From the NCBI GenBank assembly GCA_034509425.1, contig JAVTVJ010000130.1, forward strand, positions 3,651,501 to 3,715,500: a DNA stretch of 64,000 bases, given 5' to 3'. The position numbers and the translations under genes were made by a program. Under the pieces are notes generated by a model. The model did no database searches. It was not told the DNA's origin and worked only from the letters and a program-made list of their open reading frames with translations. The stretch is from Eopsaltria australis (Eukaryota > Chordata > Aves > Passeriformes > Petroicidae). Of this stretch, positions 38,189 to 50,600 are shown piece after piece. Every line of letters begins with the position of its first letter. Position 1 is the first letter of the stretch.

Positions 38189-38859
38189 AGCAGTGTCACA
38201 GTCCACAAATCTGCACATCTCAGCTGGGCAGGCTTTGGAAGCAGACAGGAAATAAAAGGATAATAAAAACAACAAGAGAAAAAAGGGACTCCAAGATCCT
38301 GCTCCAGTCCTGCTGAAATTTGTTCTGTTTGAGCTAAAGGTGCAGGTCCTGTAAGATCTTTTCAGAATAACTGACAAGAACAAAGCCCACAATTATTAAC
38401 CTTTCCACTTGTTCCCATAGTTTATTGTGACAAGACAATGCAATAAGCTTGAAGGTAATCAAAAAGCAATTTTGTAGTAGTGAGCTTAAAATGACAAACC
38501 CTTCCTTTTCTAAATAAATCACCATTATTCCCACATGGTCCATACTTGACAAGTTTGTTTCCTTAGTAACAGAGTACTTAAACAGGGTTTGTGTGCAAAG
38601 ATTGTACCTTTAGCCACAGAAGTGAAAGACGAGACAATGGGACAAAAATTGGTCCACCCACCTGAGTGTGTGATTTCAGTGTTTAAGGACAGAAGTCAAG
38701 GCTGTGCAGAAGCCCAGGGATGCCTCTTCCCTTTGTGCATTTTGTGGACTTTCTGGAGTGTGTGGACTCAGGGGGGTTTTCAGCCTGCAGTGCCTAAACT
38801 GAATGTAACACTCCCTGATGTTTGTTCAATAGCTCACCTAATGTTGAGGTCAGCTGTCT

Positions 38860-39430
38860 TATAAATTATTGAGCACATTAACGATGTTAGGACTACAATA
38901 TAAATAAAGGGTATGTGCCAGGCAGAGAAGACATCCAGGGTGTCTGCCTCAAAGACAAAAGAGGGAACAGACAGAAGAAAAGACTAATGTGCCCTGGATA
39001 TGTTCGAGAGCTTTCTGTTTGCTTTCATCAGTAATTAAAGGACTGATTGCTTTGTAATAGTGAATGTGTTTGACTGGGTACACAAAACCTGATGTCATGT
39101 ACTGAGCTCAGTCCAGTGCTGCAGAAAATCCTTCAGCCCACTCTGTTTGTCAATGCCTAATTCCTAACTTTTTACAATCAAAAGTGGTGACATCAAGTAA
39201 ACACTCTATGGCCGGGCCTTAGAATAATTGAGCTTGCTCTGTAATTAAAAGAGGACAGCTTTTCTAGCCACAAGTTAAGTCAGTGTAAAACAGATTGATT
39301 TTAAGTCGTTCAGCAATTTTCAGTACCTTTTCCCCTTTGTCAGCTGATGGGTTTCAAATTCCCCTTGATGAGTCCTAAAAGGCTCTGCACAACCAGCATG
39401 TTGATAACCCGAAATCAGATATTATGGGAT
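38860..39430. promoter_or_regulatory. Candidate conserved non-coding cluster
   Basis: About 570 bases without recognisable repeats and with dense TAATT/ATTA cores (TCAGTAATTAAAGG, GAATAATTGAGC, TCTGTAATTAAAAG) and scattered retained CpGs (GTTCGAGAG, GGCCGGGCC, AAGTCGTTC, ACCCGAAATC). GTAATTAAA occurs twice about 200 bases apart. No frame is credible as coding. It resembles a developmental enhancer cluster, but this is inference. Confidence 0.35.
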
Positions 39431-41743
39431 CTATAATTTTTACAATCCTACATTCAAACACAATGTCTACCAAAAATCCCCTCCATATTCAAAATACAAT
39501 TCCCACTTCCCTCCTTGCCCAACCATTTAAGCAGCTCTCCAAAGAGGCAAGTCACAGCAGTTTGTCAAGTTCCAAGTACCTTGATAACAAAAGAACAAGA
39601 AAAGGAATATTTCTATTTCCTGCATCAACACCAACACTTGAAAGGCAGTGTTGTTAACTGTAAGTAGCAAAGACTGTTTCTGCAGAGAAATTGTCTGCTT
39701 GAGTTTAAGCTGAAATTCAAAACTTCATTTCAGATAAAGCTGGTGAGATTGTAATGATGAAGAATTTTCTCTATTGTTTATAGTTAAATTTTCTCAGCAT
39801 ATGTAGATGAATGATTATAAATGAATATTAAACTTTGATATTTACAAAAGTAAGGCAGTAAATATTGCAGCAGACACAGATAATTTTAGATTTCAATCAA
39901 AAGCAACAGACTCCTGCACTCATTATGGCTTGAACTGATATTCATCAACATTTCAAAATGACCAGGATGAACAGAATTCCCCTACTTTCTTACCTTTCCC
40001 AGCAGCTGTACAGCTTACAGGCTTGAGCAGGCTCCTCAGGATTATAAAATGTGCTGCCACTCTCAGAAATTTTGTAAATGCTACCAACCAAGAGGCAACC
40101 AGATGGGTGGGGTTGAAGGTCATCTGATTGTTACTCTTCAGGAGAGGGCTCTTCCCTTCATTAAAGTCACCTGAAGTGTAGAGATGGGAAGGATTCAGGT
40201 AATTCACTTGTGTTCAATCAGGAGTTTTCCCCAAATGGCCCAGAAAGCAACCAAGAGTCACTACTCTCTCTACTACCTGGAGATTTCAGGAGTGTAGGAA
40301 TGTTAGTGCCACAATCAAAAACTTTTTTCATCTTCCTCCTGCCTCATAAGCACCAGTCTCCCTCTTGCATCTTTCAGTGCAAACAGCATTCAATACTGAG
40401 ATGCAGGATGAAAATGAATCCAGAGTTTTGCTGGTTAAACAATTTGCCTCTCTTCATGGGGAACGATGAACCCGATTCCTTTAACTCTGGAAATTAGGCT
40501 GCCTTTTTTTAAAATTTACTGAAACATGAAACTTGCTAAAACTAAATTACTGGCTTCATAATATATTTGCCTGAACATTCTTGGATGAAATCTCAGTTTG
40601 GAAGAGGGGCCAGATTAGATTCATCAGAAAACATGTTGCAGAGTCATTTACAAAATATTAAAATGTCAATTTCTCTCCAATCCTCCCTCTGAAATGCAAG
40701 AGAGGATTTGCATTCTATAGCTTTGTTTCCTTTTTCCTCTTCCCACATTATGTTCTTTTTTAATTGTCTCCTGTTACAAGAGGAGGAAGATTATCCATTA
40801 TTAAATGGTTTTGCTGAGTGTTTTATCTTTACCCTTTCTGATCAGGAGTAAAACTTTTCCTCCAAGTACAATTTCCGTCTTCTCAAACCATCTACAGAGA
40901 TTAAATTCAGTTGTTCTACACACTCAGTGAGAGCCTAACAAAATCCAAAATGGTTGCACAGTTTCTAAGAAATAAAAGTTTGATTTTCCATCTGTGACAA
41001 CCCAAGATCTGGGAAGTCTTTCAGTAAAAAGCAGCATTCTGCATTACAGGGCTGAAATTGATAGATATATTTGCAAAAAATATTGCTGTTTGCACAAACT
41101 TCAAGCACTGCAGTGCAGATTTATGCATTTCCTACTGGTAATTTGCATTAGCAATAATCAGATGAAAAAGCAGAGGCTGCAAGAATGACATTTTCTTCTG
41201 CACTTAAGAAATCAAGCGTGCAAAGCTATTTCCTAACATTTTTAAAAGATGGTTTTAATCCCAACTATGATAGTCAAAGTTACCCTCAAACTACTTATTT
41301 AACCTGTGGTTTAGAATGCTTTTTCATTAACCTTGATTTACTTATTTATATTAGTTTATGGAACAGGTAAAACTGAATCTTGCTGCCAAGCAAAGACTCC
41401 AGGTTACCAGTTCTCACTTGTTCCACAGTTGTCCTGTGTGATCTTTGGTAGATAACTTCCCTTATCTTTAAACATGAATATTTACACTGAGTAACTGTAC
41501 ACGTGTTCAGTCCAGTAAGGTGAATCTTTAATCATGGAAAGGATGACCCACATTCAGATGGTCATCAGAAAGCCTATGAGCTTTACTGATAGGATTTAAC
41601 CTTTGATATGGAAATCCTGACACAACTGGGAAAATAATAAACTATTAAAGTAGTAGGCCTGAATCTCTGATCCTTTGACTACAAACTATTGGTGCCAGTA
41701 ACAGAATAAGGAGAGATCTCTCATGCAAATATTTCTACTGACA
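39431..41743. other. Non-genic stretch
   Basis: AT-rich DNA without a gene. Purine- or pyrimidine-rich patches (40680-40800) and scattered TAAT cores are present; no repeat family is recognised. Confidence 0.65.
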
Positions 41744-41898
41744 GAGGGCAGGGTTAGGATGGGTATTAGGAAGAAATGTTTGGCTGTGCAGGTGGTAAGG
41801 CCCTGGCACAGGGTGCCCAAAGAAACTGTGGTTGCCTCATCCCTGGAAGTATCCAAGGCCAGGCTGGATGGAGCAACCTGGGATGGTGGAAGGTGCTG
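41744..41898 (+). mobile_element. CR1 retrotransposon 3' fragment, truncated at both ends
   Basis: The sense-strand CR1 motifs ATTAGGAAGAAATGTTTGGC, GTGGTAAGGCCCTGGCACAG, GGTGCCCAAAGAAACTGTGG, CATCCCTGGAAGTATCCAAG and GGCCAGGCTGGATGGAGCAA appear in the expected order. Similarity stops at GGAAGGTGCT, before the terminal octamer repeats, so the 3' tip is missing or diverged. Many substitutions relative to the usual avian sequence suggest moderate age. Short open frames on both strands here are shadows of the repeat. Confidence 0.9.
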
Positions 41899-44333
41899 AA
41901 AATTGCTTGCACAGAGGGAAGACTCACATCATTTGTGTTTGGGCTTTTGAACACTCAGTGCCAATTAGGAACTTTACCATCCCATGGTGGGTTTTGTGGC
42001 CCCTGTGATTGAAGCCTGTTCCTCTGCAGTCAGTGGGAAATAAACTGCTTCTGACAGGCATCACTCAAAGACTAAACCACTGTGGGATATTTCCTTTGCT
42101 TGCGGTCAGAGAGAGGATAATCACTTGCAGCTTGGGTGCTCTGTTTCACCTCTTCTAAGACCAAAGTCAAAATCCTCTATTTACACATGGAGACATCTGA
42201 GATCTGCAAAGTTGTGCTTTAATCTCAGCCATCATAACTGCACTTCACAGGAACTAAGGTGTGTGACAGCAACTGAAGTTTATAGACAGATCAGGGGCAC
42301 CAGGTTATTAATTACCTCCTGTCTGAGAGTCTCTTTGAAATGCAATGTGTAAGCTCTAAGCACTATTAATAAATTCCCAGTTACCTCGCTGATGTGCAGT
42401 TCAAATGGTTAGAATAAACTGTTATCCTGCTTATTATTCAAATCACTAGGATAAACTGTAAAACCCTGGAATAGCATTACTGAGTGGCTGCCTGGAATCT
42501 AATGTGGTTTACAACTTGAAGTCCTGATAATCTGTTCTAAATGCAACTGATATGTGATATCCATCTGAATCTGCAGATAACTTGAGACACCAATTCTGAG
42601 AGATGTGAGCACTCACAGCTTCAAGACTTGTTCCTTGGCGAGTTCATCAAGAGGACTGGCACACACATGGAGAGCACAGTGACATCAGTACTGCCAGCCA
42701 AATCCAAAGGGACAATTTTCAACCAGTGGGGCAATTTCTCCCTAAGGCTCAGTGAGTCCAAACCAGAGGAGGATGCTGCAACTCTGCCTCTGTTAGGGAG
42801 CACCGCAGCAGGGAAACATCAGACAGACCTACAAGGGCTGAATCACTGCAGAGACCTCCAGTCTGTAGAGTCCTGAAGCCCTGAATTGCTTCAGTAATCA
42901 CTTTAGACCCAACTGCTTTTAGTGAGCACTTCAGCCTCCTGTGCCAGCATTTCTTACGCAGATATACAATTTTAGATTAATTTCTTGATTAGAAGCTCAT
43001 AGTTATCCAAGTCCTTTGCTCATCAGTAGTGTGACATTCACAATCTGCCAACACACCACTCTGGGAGATTAAGTAGAATAGATTTTAAATAGTATCTTAT
43101 TGACATTTCAATTATTTAAGTTTCAGTAGAAAGTGACCAGATGAGGTTTAGATTGTATGATTTGTCTCTCAGAAAAGTTCTGCTGGAAAGGAGCAGGTGA
43201 AAAGAAAGGGCAAGAGGTAGCTCAGGTATCCATAGATCATGGCTGAGGAGAAGAGGGAGACAAGTTGGAGAGATTCACTAAGGGGATGGATCCAAAAGTG
43301 CTTTATTAAATAGTCAAAGGGATAGAAATGCTTTTCCTAAACACCTCGGGAAGACAAAATACCTCAAGGAAGAACATGAAGCAAAAGGGCATTAGCAGCA
43401 AGAACGCAATGAAAGGGCATTATTAGCCCCAAAATTATCAGTATAAATCAGCCACTAGCAAAATGAGGATATTTGGTTCTGTTCTTCATGAGAAGAACAA
43501 GATTCTGGAATAACTTCAGTGGAAGCAAGACAACCTAACTATTTGTGAGTGGGATTATAGCTCATGCTTGCCAAAGACAGCAACAGGTAGGGCTCAGGAA
43601 CTCAGGAAATCTTTCCTAGCCCCATTTTCCCAAGCACTCCATTAAAATCAATCATCATATTACTGTGAGGAAAGTGTGAGATGTGAAAGTGATGTAAAGG
43701 CCTGAGATTCCTGCTCATAAAAATGAACAGAGGATATCTCAGGGTTACACACTGTTCTGTGTGAAAGCAGCTGCATTCTGGCTGGAAGACCCCAACTACA
43801 AACTGTCAGAATCACTGAAAATCTGTCATTACATGAACTTCTCATGAAACAATCTGGCTCAGTTTGCTGAAATCCCTGGTGTGAATGTTCTGAGATGTAA
43901 AAGGTCAAAACATCTGACCAGCATTATCTTTATTGTTCTTACTAAGTATATGTTTACAATAGCCAGACAGAATCAGATGAATCCTCTAAACAGGAATAAA
44001 ATTTATGAAGTTTTTGATTTTCATTTACTAGAGAAACCTTTCCATTCCAAATAAGTACTGAACCTCTTGATGACAACTGCAGGGTGGGAAGAAGCAGGGA
44101 AGTATTTGGGGCTTTTGTAGTAATAATTATAATAATTAAGACTGTCACTGGTAAGCACATGGTGGCCAAAATGTTCAGCCATGAATGTCTTAATGCAGAC
44201 ATCTAATTCCAAATTCTGCTACATGAGCAGGGGATTATTTTTTTAGCTTAGCAGCTCTGGTTTCTATGGGGCTGATCAAAAGAACCCCAATGATCATCCT
44301 GTTTCTGAATAACTGCAAAATCACTTGTCATTT
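41899..44333. other. Non-genic stretch
   Basis: No gene seen. GGTTATTAATTACC at 42303-42316 is a small imperfect dyad. The remainder is unremarkable. Confidence 0.65.
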
Positions 44334-44388
44334 CAGGAAAACACTTCAGCACATGGTTAAGTGCTGATGTAAATTGGGACATTATTTG
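44334..44388. mobile_element. Possible fragment of an ancient amniote palindromic repeat
   Basis: CACTTCAGCACATGGTTAAG followed by TGCTGATGTAAATTGGGAC resembles the ACTTAAGCACATGCTTAAGTG..TGCTGAATCGGGAC motif of palindromic repeats frequent in turtle and crocodile genomes. Only one arm is visible. The match is from memory and the copy is strongly diverged, so chance resemblance cannot be excluded. Confidence 0.3.
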
Positions 44389-45889
44389 GGAAATTAACCA
44401 GAGTTTGGTGCCTAATTTAAACACACAAGTTAAAACCCTTTGGCATAAATTGTACATTTCTGCAAAGACACTCTTGCTCACATAAACAACAAATCAGGCA
44501 TTTTTCTTATGCTGTAAAACCTCTTGCCAAAGTAGGAAGATGAGGATATTCTTTTCAATTTTTAGAGAATATCTGAGGCACACTAACTGTCAGGCTAGGA
44601 AGAAAGCTCTGGCAAGAAAAAAAGAAAGATTTTCCAAATTTTATTCCTGGGGAAAAGGTTTATCATGTTACCTGAAGCCATGAAAAGAAAACAGTAAATA
44701 TAATGCAGCATTAACACCCATCAGGCAGCATGTTTATAGGCAATTGTCTGCTTCACACACCTTGAGTTGTATAATGAGACACAGTGAGTTTTACTACCTC
44801 TGAAGTAGAGCAATCATCCTCAAATGAGCTGCCTGGAAAGTATTATTGCTGTTATGAAATGGAATTTATATATAAAAATAACAAAACAGATTTGAGTATT
44901 AAGTAGGTCCTTGTTGACATGACTGAAAACAATGAAGTCAACCAAAAATAGCCTGTGATTTATCACAAAGGAGAGTGAGATCAGGAAAACCACTTTTCAC
45001 TCTTCTACAGACCCTGAAATATTTATTTTTTACCTTGAATCTTCATTTATCCATCACCCTTAGGGCACCATGAAGTTTCCATTAGTAGCTAATTGCAAAC
45101 TTGTCCCTACCTCAAAATTAGTAAATTCCTCTTTGGTCTTAGCTCAAGCTGAATTCTTAGAAGCCTTAAAAAAGGGCTCACAAAGCAGCCAATGAAGTGA
45201 CTGCCAGTGTGAGAGGCTCAGTCTCCAAGGGGTGCAGAAAGGTCCCCTCATATCCCCATCTGGAGACCCTGGAGCAGGTCATGGGCAGCAGCTCAGCACC
45301 AATCCAGAACTGGCAGCATCAAAGGCATGGACATAAGACAGATTTTTGCTCCAGGACCAGGCACACTTTTAGAGCTTTCTCCAGAAGGAGGACTGAGATT
45401 CAGGAGTGAATAAATGAAGGAGTCTGGGTGTGATGAACCAGCAGCTCAGATGTTGAAACCATTTTTCTCCTTATCCTTTCCCCCTGGTCTTTCTCTCCTA
45501 TAACAGAAAGCTCAGACACAGACAACACGAAATAATTAACAACTGGTTATTCAGGGTGTAAAGATGGGAAGGTATTTTCCTGCAAAATCTTCCCTTTGTA
45601 AGTGCAAAGAAATAAAACCTGGGATTGGACTGTGTAACAGATGTCTGATTCCATCTCCTCTGTGGTGAGTGCACTTCAGAGGGAATAACTAAGACGAGCA
45701 TCTCTACATGGAGAGCAGCAGGCAAGTAAATATGAAAAAATGTATAAGTGATGACATTTTGCCCCACATGTGGCACTCTGCACAATTACAGATTTTCTTT
45801 ATAAGGACAGAAGAGGAACCTGAGTGTTCTGTGAGCTGGGCCAGCTGTCATATGTAAAGATCTCGTACATGCAGCCCAGAGGATTTGTT

Positions 45890-46260
45890 TTCCTAAACAA
45901 ACTTGCAATCATCTGTCTTTTTAAATATAACTTCTGTGACACACAGAGAAAAATCAGAAAGCGATGCTGAAAGCTTTCTATGCTCTATTAATTTTATTAT
46001 GTAAATCCACTCCCCAATTGATATTTTCATTCAAAACTAGCACAAGATCTGTCATTATTCCTGGATGTAAAGGGAAGCAAAACAAGTAGTATTCAAGCAA
46101 GTGCTTTCATTTGGATTATTATTTTAATACAGCAGTACTGTCTGTAGGTAATTTTTATAGCATGTTTGCACAGCAATTCAAGGCTGCTTCTTCCCAGAGA
46201 CTATTTAGCTTTGTCAATATTTATTAATATTGCTTTTGTAAATACAATAGAAAGCAGAAA
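45890..46260. promoter_or_regulatory. Candidate conserved non-coding element
   Basis: AT-rich, repeat-free sequence containing AAAGCGATGCTGAAAGC, TATTAATTTTATTATGTAAA and CCAATTGATATTTTCATTC, then TCAATATTTATTAATATTGC, which holds a small inverted repeat (CAATATT/AATATTG). The homeodomain-core density is high. It is weaker than the other candidates because low GC alone raises the number of such cores. Confidence 0.25.
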
Positions 46261-47533
46261 TGTTTGACTTAAACCTAATAAGCAGATTTTGAGAAAAGGA
46301 TAACACTGCTTCTTGAGTTATCTGTCTCCATTCCTAATAAAGCAGCAACAAAGGGAAAGCAAAAGTCACAAAGACTGAAAGCCCATGGAAACACGTGCAA
46401 GGCATCTTCAATGTTTGAACATAAGATGTGCTGCCAGAGGTGAGCATTAAATATTTGGTTAAAAGCTGCTTTTGAGGTAGTTAATGTCACACATTCATGT
46501 AGTTTTTGGACATTCAGACAAATGTATGCATTTCCTTTGAACACCACATTCCTTAAATAGTGGTAAGAAGCGTTCCACATTGTCCTGGTCTATGATTGCA
46601 TTTGGTCTAAAGGCCAAACACAAAGTTTGTGGATACTGTGGATATTGGAGCTCAGTTTCTCAAACCTACAGAAACATAAAAACATTAATTGGAATTGCCA
46701 ATAAATCAAAGCAAACAGAAACTCTTTTCCCCCGCAGAAACAGATTAAGTATGTTTTCTCAAAAATAGTATCCAATTGTGATTCCCAGTACAGAAGCACC
46801 AGCATTTTCAGGTACAGATTTGACTGAGTGTTCCAAATACAGAGCAGGAATTAATCCCCAAAGCAAAGAACTTCAAAGCAAAAAAAAAAGACACTAACAG
46901 TGGAGGAATCAAAGCAACACAAAGGCAACGTAAGTGTGCTCTAGCCAGGAACAGACCCACACACCAGTTCTGTGCGCTGTTTGTGACAACTTGGTGAATC
47001 AAAGTACAACTTGTGAGTCACATTTGATAGTTTCAAACCCTTACAGATTTATTGAAGCACGAGGGACAAGTTTACCTTTTCCCAAGGGAATTTACCAGCA
47101 CCTGGCAGCGGCCATATCATGGATCTGCCAGACTTTTAGGCTCCTTCAGTTACTGAAAGGCTGCAGTTAGATCACTCTGAAGCTTCTCTTCCTTAATGCC
47201 ATGTCCCCATTTACCCCTGGGAGCTCAACACCATCCTATTTTTCATGGTTTTGTTTTCAGGCAGTTTTGAATAGAACTTAGTTGCTTATAGTTGCATTTT
47301 CCTTATTTTTAAATGCTATGGGCATGCTTTGAGTGTCTGGATTTTATGGCTCAGTTATTTTCCTGTGGAACTACAACAGGGGCCGTGTTTTACCAAAGGA
47401 AAAAAGGCAAGTAAATTTTCCAATTATCAAGGCAATGTAGCACTTGTGTATATCATCATGAAGTTGTTAACAAAAAGGCTACATTTTCATTAGCTAAAAA
47501 GCTATTTATTTCTAATGAGTTGTTAAAGACTGA
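46261..47533. other. Non-genic stretch
   Basis: No gene or recognised repeat. The frame at 46275-46580 (minus) has no known domain. An A9 run lies near 46880. Confidence 0.65.
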
Positions 47534-47630
47534 GGGCAAAATTCTGCTTTCAGTTACACCAGCATAAATCTGTAATCCATCCAAGTGCCTCTGGATTTAT
47601 ATTGGTGTCAGTGAAAGAAGAATTCACCCT
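47534..47630. mobile_element. Fold-back MITE-like element (97 bp imperfect palindrome)
   Basis: The left arm starts GGGCAAAATTCTGCTTTCAG and continues with TTACACCAGCATAAATC. The right arm ends with TTCACCCT. Reverse-complementing the right arm gives a sequence matching the left over about 31 bases with 5 mismatches (hand alignment). About 20-25 unpaired bases lie between the arms. The terminal GGGC-AAATTCTGC and inner TTACACC-TAAAT motifs recall palindromic non-autonomous DNA transposons common in reptile genomes (recollection, not a database result). As RNA, either strand would fold into a long hairpin of pre-miRNA size. No intact target-site duplication could be decided by eye. Confidence 0.55.
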
Positions 47631-50600
47631 GAATGTTCTAAATGTTTCTATTTAAGAAAGTTATTTTTTACCAGTAAGGACCAATCAATAACAGTAATCA
47701 AAGGAACTTCTTCCCCTCACCATTCGATTTAATGGGTCAAAATATTAAAGAGAAGCTGCAGTGGCCAAGATTTTGAGAATCTGTAAAAAGATCAGCTTTT
47801 GGATGGTGTGAATACTGTATTTCACAACATTTGTTGGGAAGTCTATTGGCTGTAGAGAAGATTTAAGCCAAGGATATTTGGCCACCCAAGCATTCCAGGT
47901 TGCATTTTTGACCCTTGCAGAGGGTTAAGTAGCCTTTCGTCTCAGGTCTGTTCTGTACAGAAAGTTTTGGAGCAAAGATAAAGTCTGTTTGCTGTCCTGG
48001 ATTCTTGTAGAGTGACAGTAGTAAGAGTAACCACAAAGTATCACATTCTTGCTTGCCCCAGTTTTTAAAAGCCAGCAGATTGTTGCTAATACGTGTTTTT
48101 CCTATCTTCTGTAATGAATTCATCTACTCCTTTTATCTGCTTTCATCTATGGAAGTATTTGCCATCAGTAAACAAATAATATAAATATAATTAAATACAA
48201 AAGGGAAGGGAGATGCCTTGCATGTATGAATTATCACCCAGGAATACATTATAATAAGCATGAATAAAACAATGTTTAGTGTGAAAGAAGCAGAAACATG
48301 CAGCTGTATAAACATTTCTCAGTAGTAGTAAGAGTATGATTTCTCACTCTCCTTTTCTTTACTTAGTTGAGTTTAACTCTATAATCCCATAAGCCACTAA
48401 GCCCTGGAGAGCATAAATAAATGTAGAGTTACAGAGGGCCAGCATTAATTCACATTACATGGCAAGGTAAAACATTAATTTACAATGAAACACGGGGTTT
48501 AGGAATCAGTGAGTCCAGCCTGAATATCTGCATGGAGTAGATGGGGGGGGAAAGTCTTTTCAAGTATGAGTTAAGAGAGGAGGTCTCCATGACAATGACA
48601 GTGTTTCAAGATGAAATGTCCCAGCATATTCCTCCCAAAATATTCTTATCTGCTCTTGTTTTGATTGACAAGAACATAAAGTTACAAGAAAATAAGGACT
48701 AATCATGACGGCACCAAGCTCCCTGTGGTCCTTGTCCACACCAATCAGCTCTAAAATATGTTTTCCCATCCTTTGGAGGTAAGGAAGCAATGACATCACT
48801 CACTGTTGCTGAACTGGAGCACAGCTACTGGAACTCGATTGCCTGGGTTTGTCAGTAGGAAACCTGTGACAAAGCAAAGAAAATTACCCAGAACTCTTGG
48901 GTGTAATCCTGGGGCTGCTTCCACTCTCTGGGGTGAAAGGGTGGGAAAGCAAATCTGTATCTTTGATAGACTCTAAGGAAGAAAAAGGGAATCCAGTACA
49001 TGGGTTCTTGAGGTTTTATTATTTGGTTTTTTGTGTTTCTGGATGGTTTGTCCACTGCAGCACACGTTCATGTGTCACAGGTTTTCAGTCTTTGCTGAAA
49101 TTCTCCTTTCTTTCATTTCCACTTGCTCATTTCTCTTTTTTTTTTCATCCTCTGCCATCTAGGGTATAGCCGTTTTTCTTCCCTATTCTCTCTTTTATCA
49201 CATCAAGCCAGTGGAAGAACTGTGCACCTGCTGCTGATGTGTGGTGTAAATGGAGGGTAAAATAATCCCACTCTTTGTGTCCTGGGTATCTGAGTCAGGG
49301 ATAAATAAGGAATTGAGCAATTCCTGGCTCTCATAGCTAAATAACTCGTATATTGTGTTTCAGAGTCCTGAGAGAATATCAACCTCTGTAGAATTTGCTT
49401 TCTAATTCAAAGAGGAAGAAATCAGATTCAGTATATTCTCATTAAGGAGAATGTTTTTAAAGCCACAGGGCATGCAGCTCAAGCCTTTACTATTTCCAGG
49501 TTGTGATGAATACGAATGTCACAGAGAATTAGCAGATACTCTTTAGAAAGCATGAGGGAGAAGTCAGCCTTGAAAGACAGTCCATGAAAGTGTTACTGAG
49601 GACCTTATAAGTGAGCTAAAGTACTTTAAAATCAATAGAAAATGTCAGTCATAACAAACAGGTTTCAGAACTGCACTTGGGCCTGATGAGAAAAGTGAAG
49701 TCTGGAATGAAACCACCAAACTAATTGTAATTTAAGTCTTAGAAGAAGATTTGACCCTGGCCCTCTCAAGTCAAAGCCTAGTGCAGCAAATAATCACTCT
49801 CTTATATTGTTTGTCTTCCTTCCCTATTCGGTTTAACTTCCAAGTCTCATGTGACCTTTCAAAAGCATCATTTCTTCATCTCTAACCTTAAAGCAGTTGC
49901 ATGGGCTTCTGAATACCCTCAGTGCTTCATCAGTCAGCCAGGCTTGTTCCAAAGCATCATCCCAATCCCTTTTAGTTTGTGTCTCTCTACACTTACTTTC
50001 CCATTAGTCCATGGGCCAGAATAAAAAGCAGGCTCTACTGAAAATACTCCTTGCACAAGTCCATGATATGCAGCCTATTTCCCACTAGGATCCTAGCACA
50101 TTTACTTTAAAAGCTGAATCCTATTATTGATATGCCACTGATTTATATCAGGAAGGCTCAACATCCAGATATAATTTATCTTAGACCAGTGTTTGGAAAA
50201 TGAAGCATTCAATATTGTGTCCTTTGACAAATGCACATAGGCACTGGATCCCAGAGGTAGCTCTAACAAATGGTCTTATTCTTGCATCATTCTAGAAATG
50301 CCTAAACCCAGCAGCTTCACAGAATTGCTTTTGTAGGCTCATGCCAAGTAGTCTCACTGCTTTTGGAGAGAATTAAAACCAAGCCACCAATCCTCAAGCT
50401 CAAAAGCTGCAGAACTCATTTATTTTTAAACAAAATAATTAAAAGAAAAACACTAACCACAAAGACTTCACCTTTAGAGTCAAAGAGCCTGATTGAATTT
50501 TTCCCTGGAAATCTTATAGCAGTAGGGAAAGAAACACACATTAAAGCCAGGGTCTCCTTTCAGAGTGAATGTTCCATCAAGAACTGAAAATCTCTCTTTG

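Larger units (their letters stand above)
35303..38859. other. Non-genic stretch
   Basis: No supported gene. It contains the AAAAT and CTCCC simple repeats (37989, 38170). The AT-rich stretch at 37000-37200 has several TAAT cores. Frames are short and without domains. Confidence 0.65.
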
